From the NCBI GenBank assembly GCA_017416055.1, contig JAFQDI010000191.1:1-5193 (forward strand): a stretch of 5,193 nucleotides of DNA. The letters run 5' to 3'. Made by a program: the position numbers and the translations under genes. Positions 1-4,778 of this stretch are shown here, piece by piece. Source of the DNA: Lachnospiraceae bacterium. Lineage in GTDB: Bacteria; Bacillota_A; Clostridia; Lachnospirales; Lachnospiraceae. The notes under the pieces are model-generated. The model was not told the DNA's origin. It was given only the letters and a program-made list of their open reading frames with translations, and did no database searches. The first letter of the stretch is position 1. The number at the start of each line of letters is the position of its first letter.

Positions 1-434
1 CAAAGGCGGTTGACTGCTGTGGCTTTCTCAGGAAACAGGTCGATGATCCGGTCTTCCAGCTGAAGTTTCCCCTCGTCGATCAACATACCCACCGCCAATG
101 AAGTCACACTTTTGCAAGCGGAAAACGTGTACTTCCACACACTCAAATCCTGGTTGCCAAAACTCGTCTCATAGATCACCTTGCCCCCCCGCAGGATCAT
201 AAGACCATGCATCCGGATTGTCTTATCCGCGAGCACTTCCCGTACAAACGCCTCAATATGCGCCGATGAAACGCCGGCCGCTTCCGGTTTGATCCGAGGC
301 AATGGCTGCTTCACCCCTCCGCCGGAACAAGACGGTTTATTGGAAGGCAAATCAATCATCGGTACCGTACTCTTTCTGGGGTCCAAAAGCTGTCCCATCA
401 TCGAAATGGTCCGGTTTATGGAATTGATCAACAT
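1..434 (-). CDS. Serine hydrolase, class C beta-lactamase fold (partial, C-terminus beyond window)
   Basis: The reading frame opens at ATG 434-432 and runs off the window after 144 codons. A purine-rich ribosome binding site (AAGGGGGG) lies 6 bases before the start. Residues 73-91 (IRMHGLMILRGGKVIYETS) match the strand that opens the beta-lactamase/transpeptidase-like domain (PF00144 type). The nucleophile motif SxxK is seen as FSACKSV, with Ser105 and Lys108, followed by the typical helix and turn LAVGMLIDEGKLQLEDRI and then DLFPE. The YxN and HxG motifs expected later lie outside the window. No signal peptide is visible: a polar linker of about 50 residues precedes the domain, so a cytoplasmic location is likely. 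The family includes esterases, transesterases, D-aminopeptidases and beta-lactamases, and the substrate cannot be told from this fragment. It starts 32 bases after the PAP2 gene stop and is probably the next gene of the same operon. A role in deacylating or transacylating the lipid made upstream is speculation. Confidence 0.9.
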   Translation of the reverse strand, partial: MLINSINRTISMMGQLLDPRKSTVPMIDLPSNKPSCSGGGVKQPLPRIKPEAAGVSSAHIEAFVREVLADKTIRMHGLMILRGGKVIYETSFGNQDLSVWKYTFSACKSVTSLAVGMLIDEGKLQLEDRIIDLFPEKATAVNRL

Positions 435-466
435 GGGTTGCCCCCCTTTCCCTCAACTTCATTTGC

Positions 467-1150
467 TCATGCCCTGGCGGTACTGCGCTTTCCCGGTTTT
501 CGTTTGTACACCACCCACCACGCAAAAAGCATCAGCGGAACTGCACCCACCACGTCGAGGATCGAATGCTGCTTTAAGCATACTGTGGACATACAAATCA
601 GGATACAAATCACCCAGTTCACGATCCACCAGAAACGTGTGTTGAAGGTTTTCGTCGTACAGAGTCCCAGCATAGCCGCAAAGGAACCGATCACATGGAG
701 CGAAGGGAACACATTGGTGTTCGTGTCACTTGCGTAGAAATCGGCCATATACCGGGTGAAAATATTGTCCCGCTCAAAGCTGTCCGGTCTCAGTTCCTGA
801 CAATTCGGAAATACAAGATAGATCAAAATAGTCGCCGAGTAGGTGATCATCTGAAAATACATCATCTTTTTGAAGGCATCCCGATCCGTAAGCAACGGAA
901 AAACCGTCGCGATTCCCAGATACCAGAACCAGAACACATAAGGAATCACAAACAATTCGCAGAACGGGATCAGGTCATCTATGGGATGATAGATCGGTGT
1001 GTAGGCTTCGTACGGGTACAGGTTCGTCTCCACCAGACGAAACATCAGTCCGTACACAGCCCAGTAGAGTAACAACCACAGGTGGCGGAATTCTTCGGAA
1101 TTCAGATTGTTCGGCCGCAACCTGCGGTAATCTATCCAATCGATTTTCAT
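467..1150 (-). CDS. PAP2-family integral membrane lipid phosphatase/phosphotransferase (AUR1-like)
   Basis: This 227-residue protein has about six hydrophobic segments (roughly residues 24-40, 60-84, 96-115, 150-164, 173-190 and 198-215). The PAP2 catalytic signatures are present in the variant form typical of the AUR1/PAP2_3 branch: RP at 121-122, PSLH at 149-152 (His152), and ST at 188-189 followed by KQHSILD with His195 and Asp199. Canonical PAP2 enzymes have KxxxxxxRP, PSGH and SRxxxxxHxxxD, so the first Lys and the second-site Gly differ here. Family members dephosphorylate phosphatidic acid or undecaprenyl diphosphate, or transfer phospho-head groups between lipids. Which reaction applies cannot be decided from sequence. 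The start ATG lies 3 bases after the glycosyltransferase stop, and its GGGGAAG ribosome binding site sits inside the end of that gene, so the two are almost certainly co-transcribed and perhaps translationally coupled. The coupling points to a substrate-supply or head-group role for the lipid glycosyltransferase. Confidence 0.92.
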   Translation of the reverse strand: MKIDWIDYRRLRPNNLNSEEFRHLWLLLYWAVYGLMFRLVETNLYPYEAYTPIYHPIDDLIPFCELFVIPYVFWFWYLGIATVFPLLTDRDAFKKMMYFQMITYSATILIYLVFPNCQELRPDSFERDNIFTRYMADFYASDTNTNVFPSLHVIGSFAAMLGLCTTKTFNTRFWWIVNWVICILICMSTVCLKQHSILDVVGAVPLMLFAWWVVYKRKPGKRSTARA

Positions 1151-1153
1151 CTT

Positions 1154-2269
1154 TTATTCTTCCCCGTTCTTCAGGAAATCAACAATATTTTTTGCTGCAT
1201 TTCCCGGGCTTTCTTCTTTCATCCGTATTTTCATCTGCTCAAGGCGTACTTCGTCCTCCAGCAGTTCTGCGCAAAGCTCAGCCAACTCCTCTGTCGTCTC
1301 GCCGGTCACTGCCATGCCATGGCTCACAAAGTATTCCTGATTGTACTCTTCACAGCCGGCTACCGCCTGAATAAAGCACATCGGAAGTTGCTTGCTGAGT
1401 GCTTCTGACGTACTCAGTCCACCTGCCTTGGTCAGATAGAGATCCGCGCTGTCCATTAACTCCGGAATCCGTCTGGTATAAGCCAGAACACGCACTCTCG
1501 TATCATTCTCAAATCGACGTTCCAGTTTACGATAAAGCGACTCGTTGGTTCCACAGATAATGGTCAGGACAGCATCTTTTGGCAGTTTCTCTGCCAGTTC
1601 CTCCGCCAGTTCCTTCATCGGACCGCATCCCATACTGCCACACATCATCAACAGGTGTTTTTCTCCGTTCAGGATCTGTTCCCGCTTTTTAGCCAACGAC
1701 TTGTCTGTCGGTTCCATGAACCGCCTGTTCACCGGAATACCGGTCACAACCAGTTTTTCTCTCGAAACACCCTTTTCCTCGTAGGCTTTTATCTGCGATT
1801 CATCGCTAATAAAATACCAGTCCAGATTGCTGGCATCAATTCCCGGATAGCAAGTGTAATCCGTGGCCACAAACCCGGTTCGGATATTCAGCTTTCTTTC
1901 TTTCAATACATGCGAAAGCATCATTGCAGAAAAGACGTGAGTACAAATCACCAATTCGTACTGTCCGTTTACTATGTATTCACTCAGTTTGTCTGATCCC
2001 AACGCGAAAAAGCGATATGCTCCTGAGTTTTCCTGAAGCAAACCGGGAATCTGCTCGGAAAGCTTGTATCCGTGGTTGAACACACTGGGCATATAGCGAT
2101 ACATACGGCTATGCCCTTTACCAAACATCTTGGAAATTTTTTCAGAGATAAATTCCAATGCGTCCTCGATCTCACAAACGTCTCCTCTTCGCTCGAATGC
2201 TTCCTCAATAGAAGCCGCCGCTGTGTTATGTCCGCCACCGGTGTTACAGGTCAAAATCAAAACCTTCAT
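1154..2269 (-). CDS. MGDG synthase/UgtP-like lipid glycosyltransferase (GT28 family)
   Basis: This 371-residue protein has the two-domain GT-B layout of the monogalactosyldiacylglycerol synthase/processive diacylglycerol glucosyltransferase group. The N-terminal acceptor domain begins MKVLILTCNTGGGHNTAA; the GGGH at 11-14 is the family hallmark. FVATDYTCYPG (133-143) and VVTGIPV (174-180) follow, as in MGDG synthases and UgtP. The C-terminal nucleotide-sugar domain starts with LLMMCGSMGCGP (206-217) and carries the donor-binding loop TKAGGLSTSEAL (280-291), where the usual K-P-G-G is K-A-G-G. There is no signal peptide or clear transmembrane segment; such enzymes sit at the inner face of the membrane. 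The predicted reaction is transfer of glucose or galactose from a UDP-sugar to diacylglycerol or a similar lipid; sugar and acceptor are not determinable here. An AGAGGAG ribosome binding site precedes ATG 2269-2267 at good spacing. It lies 30 bases after the acyltransferase and 3 bases before the PAP2 gene. Confidence 0.93.
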   Translation of the reverse strand: MKVLILTCNTGGGHNTAAASIEEAFERRGDVCEIEDALEFISEKISKMFGKGHSRMYRYMPSVFNHGYKLSEQIPGLLQENSGAYRFFALGSDKLSEYIVNGQYELVICTHVFSAMMLSHVLKERKLNIRTGFVATDYTCYPGIDASNLDWYFISDESQIKAYEEKGVSREKLVVTGIPVNRRFMEPTDKSLAKKREQILNGEKHLLMMCGSMGCGPMKELAEELAEKLPKDAVLTIICGTNESLYRKLERRFENDTRVRVLAYTRRIPELMDSADLYLTKAGGLSTSEALSKQLPMCFIQAVAGCEEYNQEYFVSHGMAVTGETTEELAELCAELLEDEVRLEQMKIRMKEESPGNAAKNIVDFLKNGEE

Positions 2270-2299
2270 CTTGAACTCCTCTTTGTATCTCTCTCCAGT

Positions 2300-2770
2300 T
2301 TATTCGCTGGCTCTTTTCAATCTGTCATATAGTTTCGCAAATCTGGGCCGATTGTACCTTTGGACCATCACAAAAGGCACATTTCCGAGCAGACAAAGCA
2401 GTGCCATCACCACTCCGCCCGGTCCCGACCAGATACGCACACATCCAAAGCCTAACATCGCAAGCACATTGTGAATTACTTCAGCGACACACGTCTCCTG
2501 CAGATTCAGCTTCACATCTTCCGCCGTCTGCCTTCCCATCTTTGGAGATTTCGAAGGCATCCAGCGAGGAAACACCTTACTCATATCCGGCAAATGATCC
2601 TTCCATTTTCGGATAGCAAAACGGTCATAGAACTTTCCATCCAATTCAAATGCACGGCTCGAAAACCAAGTACTGTCATGCTTAAACCACTTCTTTGGCA
2701 AAATCCGCCCGACCAGAAATCCCCAAAAACCGGTCAAAGCCAAATAAATTACACACCTGATAAACTTCAT
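2300..2770 (-). CDS. CrtO-like glycolipid acyltransferase (glycosyl-4,4'-diaponeurosporenoate acyltransferase family)
   Basis: This 156-residue membrane protein resembles Staphylococcus aureus CrtO, the enzyme that acylates the glucose of a glycosylated carotenoid in the last step of staphyloxanthin synthesis. The resemblance is by recall of family motifs, not a search. Visible matches are FKHDSTWFSSRAFE (29-42) with GKFYDRFAIRKWK (45-57), a central helix ETCVAEVIH (92-100) with Glu97 and His100, and the C-terminal NVPFVMVQRYNRPR (130-143), which is nearly identical in staphylococcal CrtO. Hydrophobic segments lie at about 5-22, 100-112 and 117-135. Length is close to CrtO (about 165). A strong AGGAGGAG ribosome binding site precedes ATG 2770-2768. 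No carotenoid genes are in the window; the neighbour 30 bases downstream is a lipid glycosyltransferase. The natural acceptor is therefore more likely a sugar on another lipid, which is inference. The database name with carotenoid specificity should not be taken literally here. Confidence 0.86.
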   Translation of the reverse strand: MKFIRCVIYLALTGFWGFLVGRILPKKWFKHDSTWFSSRAFELDGKFYDRFAIRKWKDHLPDMSKVFPRWMPSKSPKMGRQTAEDVKLNLQETCVAEVIHNVLAMLGFGCVRIWSGPGGVVMALLCLLGNVPFVMVQRYNRPRFAKLYDRLKRASE

Positions 2771-2871
2771 TTAAGTCTCCTCCTACTTGATACTTCGCCC
2801 ATCTTACCCGACATCGTATCAAAGGAAATGCAAATCAAGTTCAACTGTGGCTCAACCCCAGTTGATTTTTC
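2771..2871 (-). other. Gap between kinase and lipid genes, with short inverted repeat
   Basis: The gap has no gene. An inverted repeat TCAACTG (2841-2847)/CAGTTGA (2859-2865) with an 11-base centre lies just after the kinase stop. A T5 run follows only on the plus strand, so it is a poor terminator for the operon and read-through is expected. A weak -10-like TACGAT lies near 2812-2817 on the minus strand without a well-spaced -35. A strong AGGAGGAG ribosome binding site closes the gap. Confidence 0.5.
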
Positions 2872-3921
2872 TCATTTTATGGGCAAAAACACGGAAAAAC
2901 TACTTCCCTGCTCCGGCAGACTCTCCACGCTGATCCGCCCGCCGCTGATGCGCAGAATTCGTCTTACCAGGGACAGTCCAAGGCCATTTCCCTCTGCGCG
3001 GTGGGAGGTGTCTCCCTGATAAAACTTATCATAGATATGCTTCAGTTCTTCTTCGGTCATACCCTGCCCATAATCCCTGATCACAAAACAGAACTCGTCA
3101 CTGTTCTCCTGCAAGGTGATACTGATCTGTCCGCCTTTCGGGCTGAATTTGATCGCATTGTCGATCAGATTGACCCACACATGCATCATCATGCTCTCAT
3201 AGCCTTCATACGTAACCTCGTCCATGTCGATATCAAACTCGATCTCTTTCTCTGTCCACTTTGACTCCAACGAAAAAATCGACTGGCGAACCTGCTCGTC
3301 AAGACGGAACCGATTCTTTTTCTCTTGAACCGCCTGATTTTCCACTTTGGAAAGAAGTAAAATATTTCCGACCAGTTCAGACAGGCGGCGTGTGTTCAAA
3401 AGGATCTTTTCCACATATTCATCCTGCTCCTCCGGAGAGAGACTTCGGTCTTCCAGCAGGGTGACATAACCCTCGATGGCATTCAGCGGCGTCTTGAACT
3501 CGTGGGACACGTTGGAAACAAAATCATTCTGCAACACGGCGATGGACTGCAAGCCCTTCGCCATCATATTGAAGTTCTGATAAATTTCCCGAAATTCCTG
3601 AATATTGCTCTTCTCGTCGAGTCTGGTATCAAATTCACCCTCTTTAATCCGCTTCATGGCCCGGCTGATCCGTGTGAACGGCTTCAAAAATTCCACGCCG
3701 ACCGCGACACTAATACCACCGCTGATGACCAAACCAGCCAACAGAAGCCAAACTCCTGTCGGCAACGGGTCTCCCCAATACTTCTGTACAATATACTGAG
3801 CCAAAATAACGGCCACAACCGCCACACCCAGAATCAGAAATACCAGGAGTACAAAATAAACCCGCATATGCAGTCCGCTTTTTTCTGCCTTTTTTTGCTC
3901 GTACTTCTCCTGTTTTGTCAT
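2872..3921 (-). CDS. Sensor histidine kinase, HAMP type, with minimal extracellular region
   Basis: This 349-residue kinase has a charged cytoplasmic N-terminus (1-20), transmembrane helix 1 (about 21-46), a loop of only some 10 residues (QKYWGDPLPT), transmembrane helix 2 (about 56-78) and a HAMP linker (about 79-130). The HisKA domain carries FVSNVSHEFKTPLNAIEGY with the phospho-accepting His140. The ATPase domain has the N-box NLIDNAIKFS (251-260, Asn255), G1 box DYGQGM (283-288), F-box YDKFYQ (297-302) and G2 box GNGLGLSLV (311-319). All catalytic boxes are intact, so it should be active. With almost no outside domain, it probably senses a membrane state, a lipophilic ligand or a partner membrane protein. 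Its ATG (3921-3919) overlaps the TGA of the response regulator as ATGA, with AAGGTGG about 11 bases before the start, which indicates coupled translation. It is followed after 101 bases by the lipid genes, which are plausible targets. Confidence 0.97.
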   Translation of the reverse strand: MTKQEKYEQKKAEKSGLHMRVYFVLLVFLILGVAVVAVILAQYIVQKYWGDPLPTGVWLLLAGLVISGGISVAVGVEFLKPFTRISRAMKRIKEGEFDTRLDEKSNIQEFREIYQNFNMMAKGLQSIAVLQNDFVSNVSHEFKTPLNAIEGYVTLLEDRSLSPEEQDEYVEKILLNTRRLSELVGNILLLSKVENQAVQEKKNRFRLDEQVRQSIFSLESKWTEKEIEFDIDMDEVTYEGYESMMMHVWVNLIDNAIKFSPKGGQISITLQENSDEFCFVIRDYGQGMTEEELKHIYDKFYQGDTSHRAEGNGLGLSLVRRILRISGGRISVESLPEQGSSFSVFLPIK

Positions 3922-4592
3922 GACTTTTTAACCACCTTATAACCGAGACCTCTCATGGTCACAATCTGGAAATCCTGATTGTCACGGAAACGTTCTCTCA
4001 ACCGCCCGATATGTACGTCCACCGTATGGGGATCAGTCTCACTGTCATATCCCCAGATATCGTCCATAATCTGCTGCTTTGTAAAAATCCTCCCCGGGTA
4101 GGACGCAAGTTTATATAAGATCATAAACTCCTTCTGCGGCAGGATCTGTCTTCCCTCCGGCGTGATCACTGTCATGGAATCATACTCCATCTCCGTGTTC
4201 CCGACTATCTGTCGGCGCTCGTTGATCATCTGCGCGCGGCGCAAGAGTGCACCGACGCGCAGTACCATCTCATTGACATTCACTGCCTTGACCATGTAAT
4301 CGTCAGTTCCGGACAGGAAGCCCTGACGCATATCGTCAAACGCTCCCTTCGCAGTGATCATCAGCACCGGTGTCTTATTCCCCGAATCGCGAAGCGTCCG
4401 CACAAACTCATAGCCGTCCATCACCGGCATCATAATGTCCGAAATAATCAGATCAATGTATTCCTGATCGATGACTTCCAGTGCCTCTTTTCCGTTGGCC
4501 ACCCCTCTGACAGCATATCCGTTTTTCACAAGGACGCGCTGATACATCATTCTCAGCTCTTTGTCATCTTCAGCAATCAAAATTTTGAACAT
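3918..4592 (-). CDS. OmpR/PhoB-family response regulator
   Basis: This 224-residue transcription factor has a receiver domain (1-118) and a winged-helix DNA-binding domain (about 128-222). The receiver acidic pocket is Glu8-Asp9-Asp10, the phospho-acceptor is Asp52 in SDIMMPVMDG, the switch residue is Thr80 and the conserved lysine is Lys102. The usual proline after that lysine is Ala103. The effector domain shows LPQKEFMILYKLASYPGRIF, the recognition helix region PHTVDVHIGRLRERF and the wing GLGYKVV, all typical of OmpR/PhoB proteins. I chose ATG 4592-4590 because a GGAG ribosome binding site lies 6 bases upstream. The longer in-frame alternative begins at TTG 4604-4602, adds only MEIR, and overlaps that ribosome binding site, so it is unlikely. 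The gene is first in its operon, behind a promoter at 4696-4669, and overlaps its kinase by four bases. Likely targets are its own promoter and the downstream lipid genes (inference). Confidence 0.97.
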   Translation of the reverse strand: MFKILIAEDDKELRMMYQRVLVKNGYAVRGVANGKEALEVIDQEYIDLIISDIMMPVMDGYEFVRTLRDSGNKTPVLMITAKGAFDDMRQGFLSGTDDYMVKAVNVNEMVLRVGALLRRAQMINERRQIVGNTEMEYDSMTVITPEGRQILPQKEFMILYKLASYPGRIFTKQQIMDDIWGYDSETDPHTVDVHIGRLRERFRDNQDFQIVTMRGLGYKVVKKS

Positions 4593-4646
4593 CCGTATCT
4601 CCAATCTATGTTCTGTATTTCCTCAAAAATTACATCAAAACAAGAC

Positions 4647-4662
4647 GTGGCAGTGATGCCAC
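4647..4662 (-). promoter_or_regulatory. Perfect inverted repeat at the predicted transcription start (operator or 5' mRNA hairpin)
   Basis: The minus strand reads GTGGCA-TCAC-TGCCAC, a 6-bp perfect inverted repeat with a 4-base centre. It begins about 7 bp downstream of the -10 box, so it either lies across the transcription start as a repressor site or forms a stem-loop at the extreme 5' end of the mRNA. No T-run follows, so it is not a terminator. Which role applies cannot be decided from sequence. Confidence 0.5.
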
Positions 4663-4668
4663 AGTTTA

Positions 4669-4696
4669 ATTATAATTCTTTTTTTGAAAATAGCAA
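4669..4696 (-). promoter_or_regulatory. Sigma-A-type promoter of the response regulator/kinase operon
   Basis: On the minus strand TTGCTA (4696-4691, 4 of 6 matches to TTGACA) is followed after 16 bp by a perfect TATAAT (4674-4669). The spacer contains a seven-A run. The predicted transcription start is near 4662, giving a 5' leader of about 70 bases before ATG 4592. It is the best promoter in the only sizeable intergenic region, downstream of the terminator of the preceding gene. Confidence 0.72.
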
Positions 4697-4710
4697 GTAC
4701 GCAGGATGGT

Positions 4711-4740
4711 AAATAAGGAAAAGTTAAGAAACATAAGGAA
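4711..4740 (-). repeat. Three tandem 10-bp repeats, candidate response-regulator operator
   Basis: On the plus strand three adjacent decamers read AAATAAGGAA (4711-4720), AAGTTAAGAA (4721-4730) and ACATAAGGAA (4731-4740). The outer two agree at 9 of 10 positions, and the middle one agrees with the first at 7 of 10. A period of one helical turn places all copies on one DNA face, which is the arrangement OmpR/PhoB-type dimers use. The block ends 14 bp before the -35 box, at about -49 to -78 from the predicted start, an activator-type position. Binding by the regulator encoded just downstream is inference. Confidence 0.55.
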
Positions 4741-4775
4741 AACTCCGCCAGACAAAATGCCGTCGGCGGAGTTTT
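4739..4775 (-). terminator. Rho-independent terminator after the DUF4132-type gene, possibly bidirectional
   Basis: The arms AAAACTCCGCC (4739-4749) and GGCGGAGTTTT (4765-4775) are perfectly complementary over 11 bp. A bulged A (4750), three more pairs (GAC/GTC) and an 8-base loop complete the hairpin. It starts 3 bases after the TAG of the minus-strand gene. On the minus strand the U-run is partly within the stem (GTTTTCC). On the plus strand a clean T6 follows, so it could also stop antisense transcription. No plus-strand gene is seen. Confidence 0.88.
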
Positions 4776-4778
4776 TTG

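Larger units (their letters stand above)
4593..4778. other. Intergenic control region between the DUF4132-type gene and the two-component operon
   Basis: These 186 bases contain no coding sequence. In transcription order they hold the terminator, the three decamer repeats, the promoter, the start-site inverted repeat and a short AT-rich leader ending in GGAG before the regulator start. The region is visibly more AT-rich than the flanking genes. Confidence 0.85.

Noticed and set aside
181..737. Plus-strand open frames of 154 and 99 codons
   Set aside because: They are antisense to the serine hydrolase and PAP2 genes, whose catalytic motifs are clear. No family character is visible in these frames.
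1088..1103. Perfect hairpin GAATTC-TTCG-GAATTC
   Set aside because: It lies inside conserved-looking coding sequence of the PAP2 gene (codons for NSEEF), and the arms are themselves palindromes. The stable tetraloop form would be on the antisense strand, so chance is the best explanation.
1984..2238. Minus-strand open frame of 84 codons in another frame
   Set aside because: It lies wholly inside the glycosyltransferase gene, has no family resemblance and would disrupt the clear GGGH-containing domain.
2771..2871. Possible strong promoter driving the lipid genes alone
   Set aside because: TTGAAC and TACGAT are present on the minus strand, but the spacing is 20 bp, and TTGATT gives only 14 bp. 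This is too weak to list as a promoter feature; transcription from the upstream operon is at least as likely.
2471..3019. Plus-strand open frame of 182 codons
   Set aside because: It runs antisense across the end of the kinase gene, the gap and the acyltransferase gene. Both minus-strand genes have clear family motifs, and this frame has low-complexity, unfamiliar residues and no recognisable domain.
3502..3942. Plus-strand open frame of 146 codons
   Set aside because: It lies antisense to the N-terminal half of the histidine kinase; the His- and Gln-rich content reflects the reverse of a membrane protein gene.
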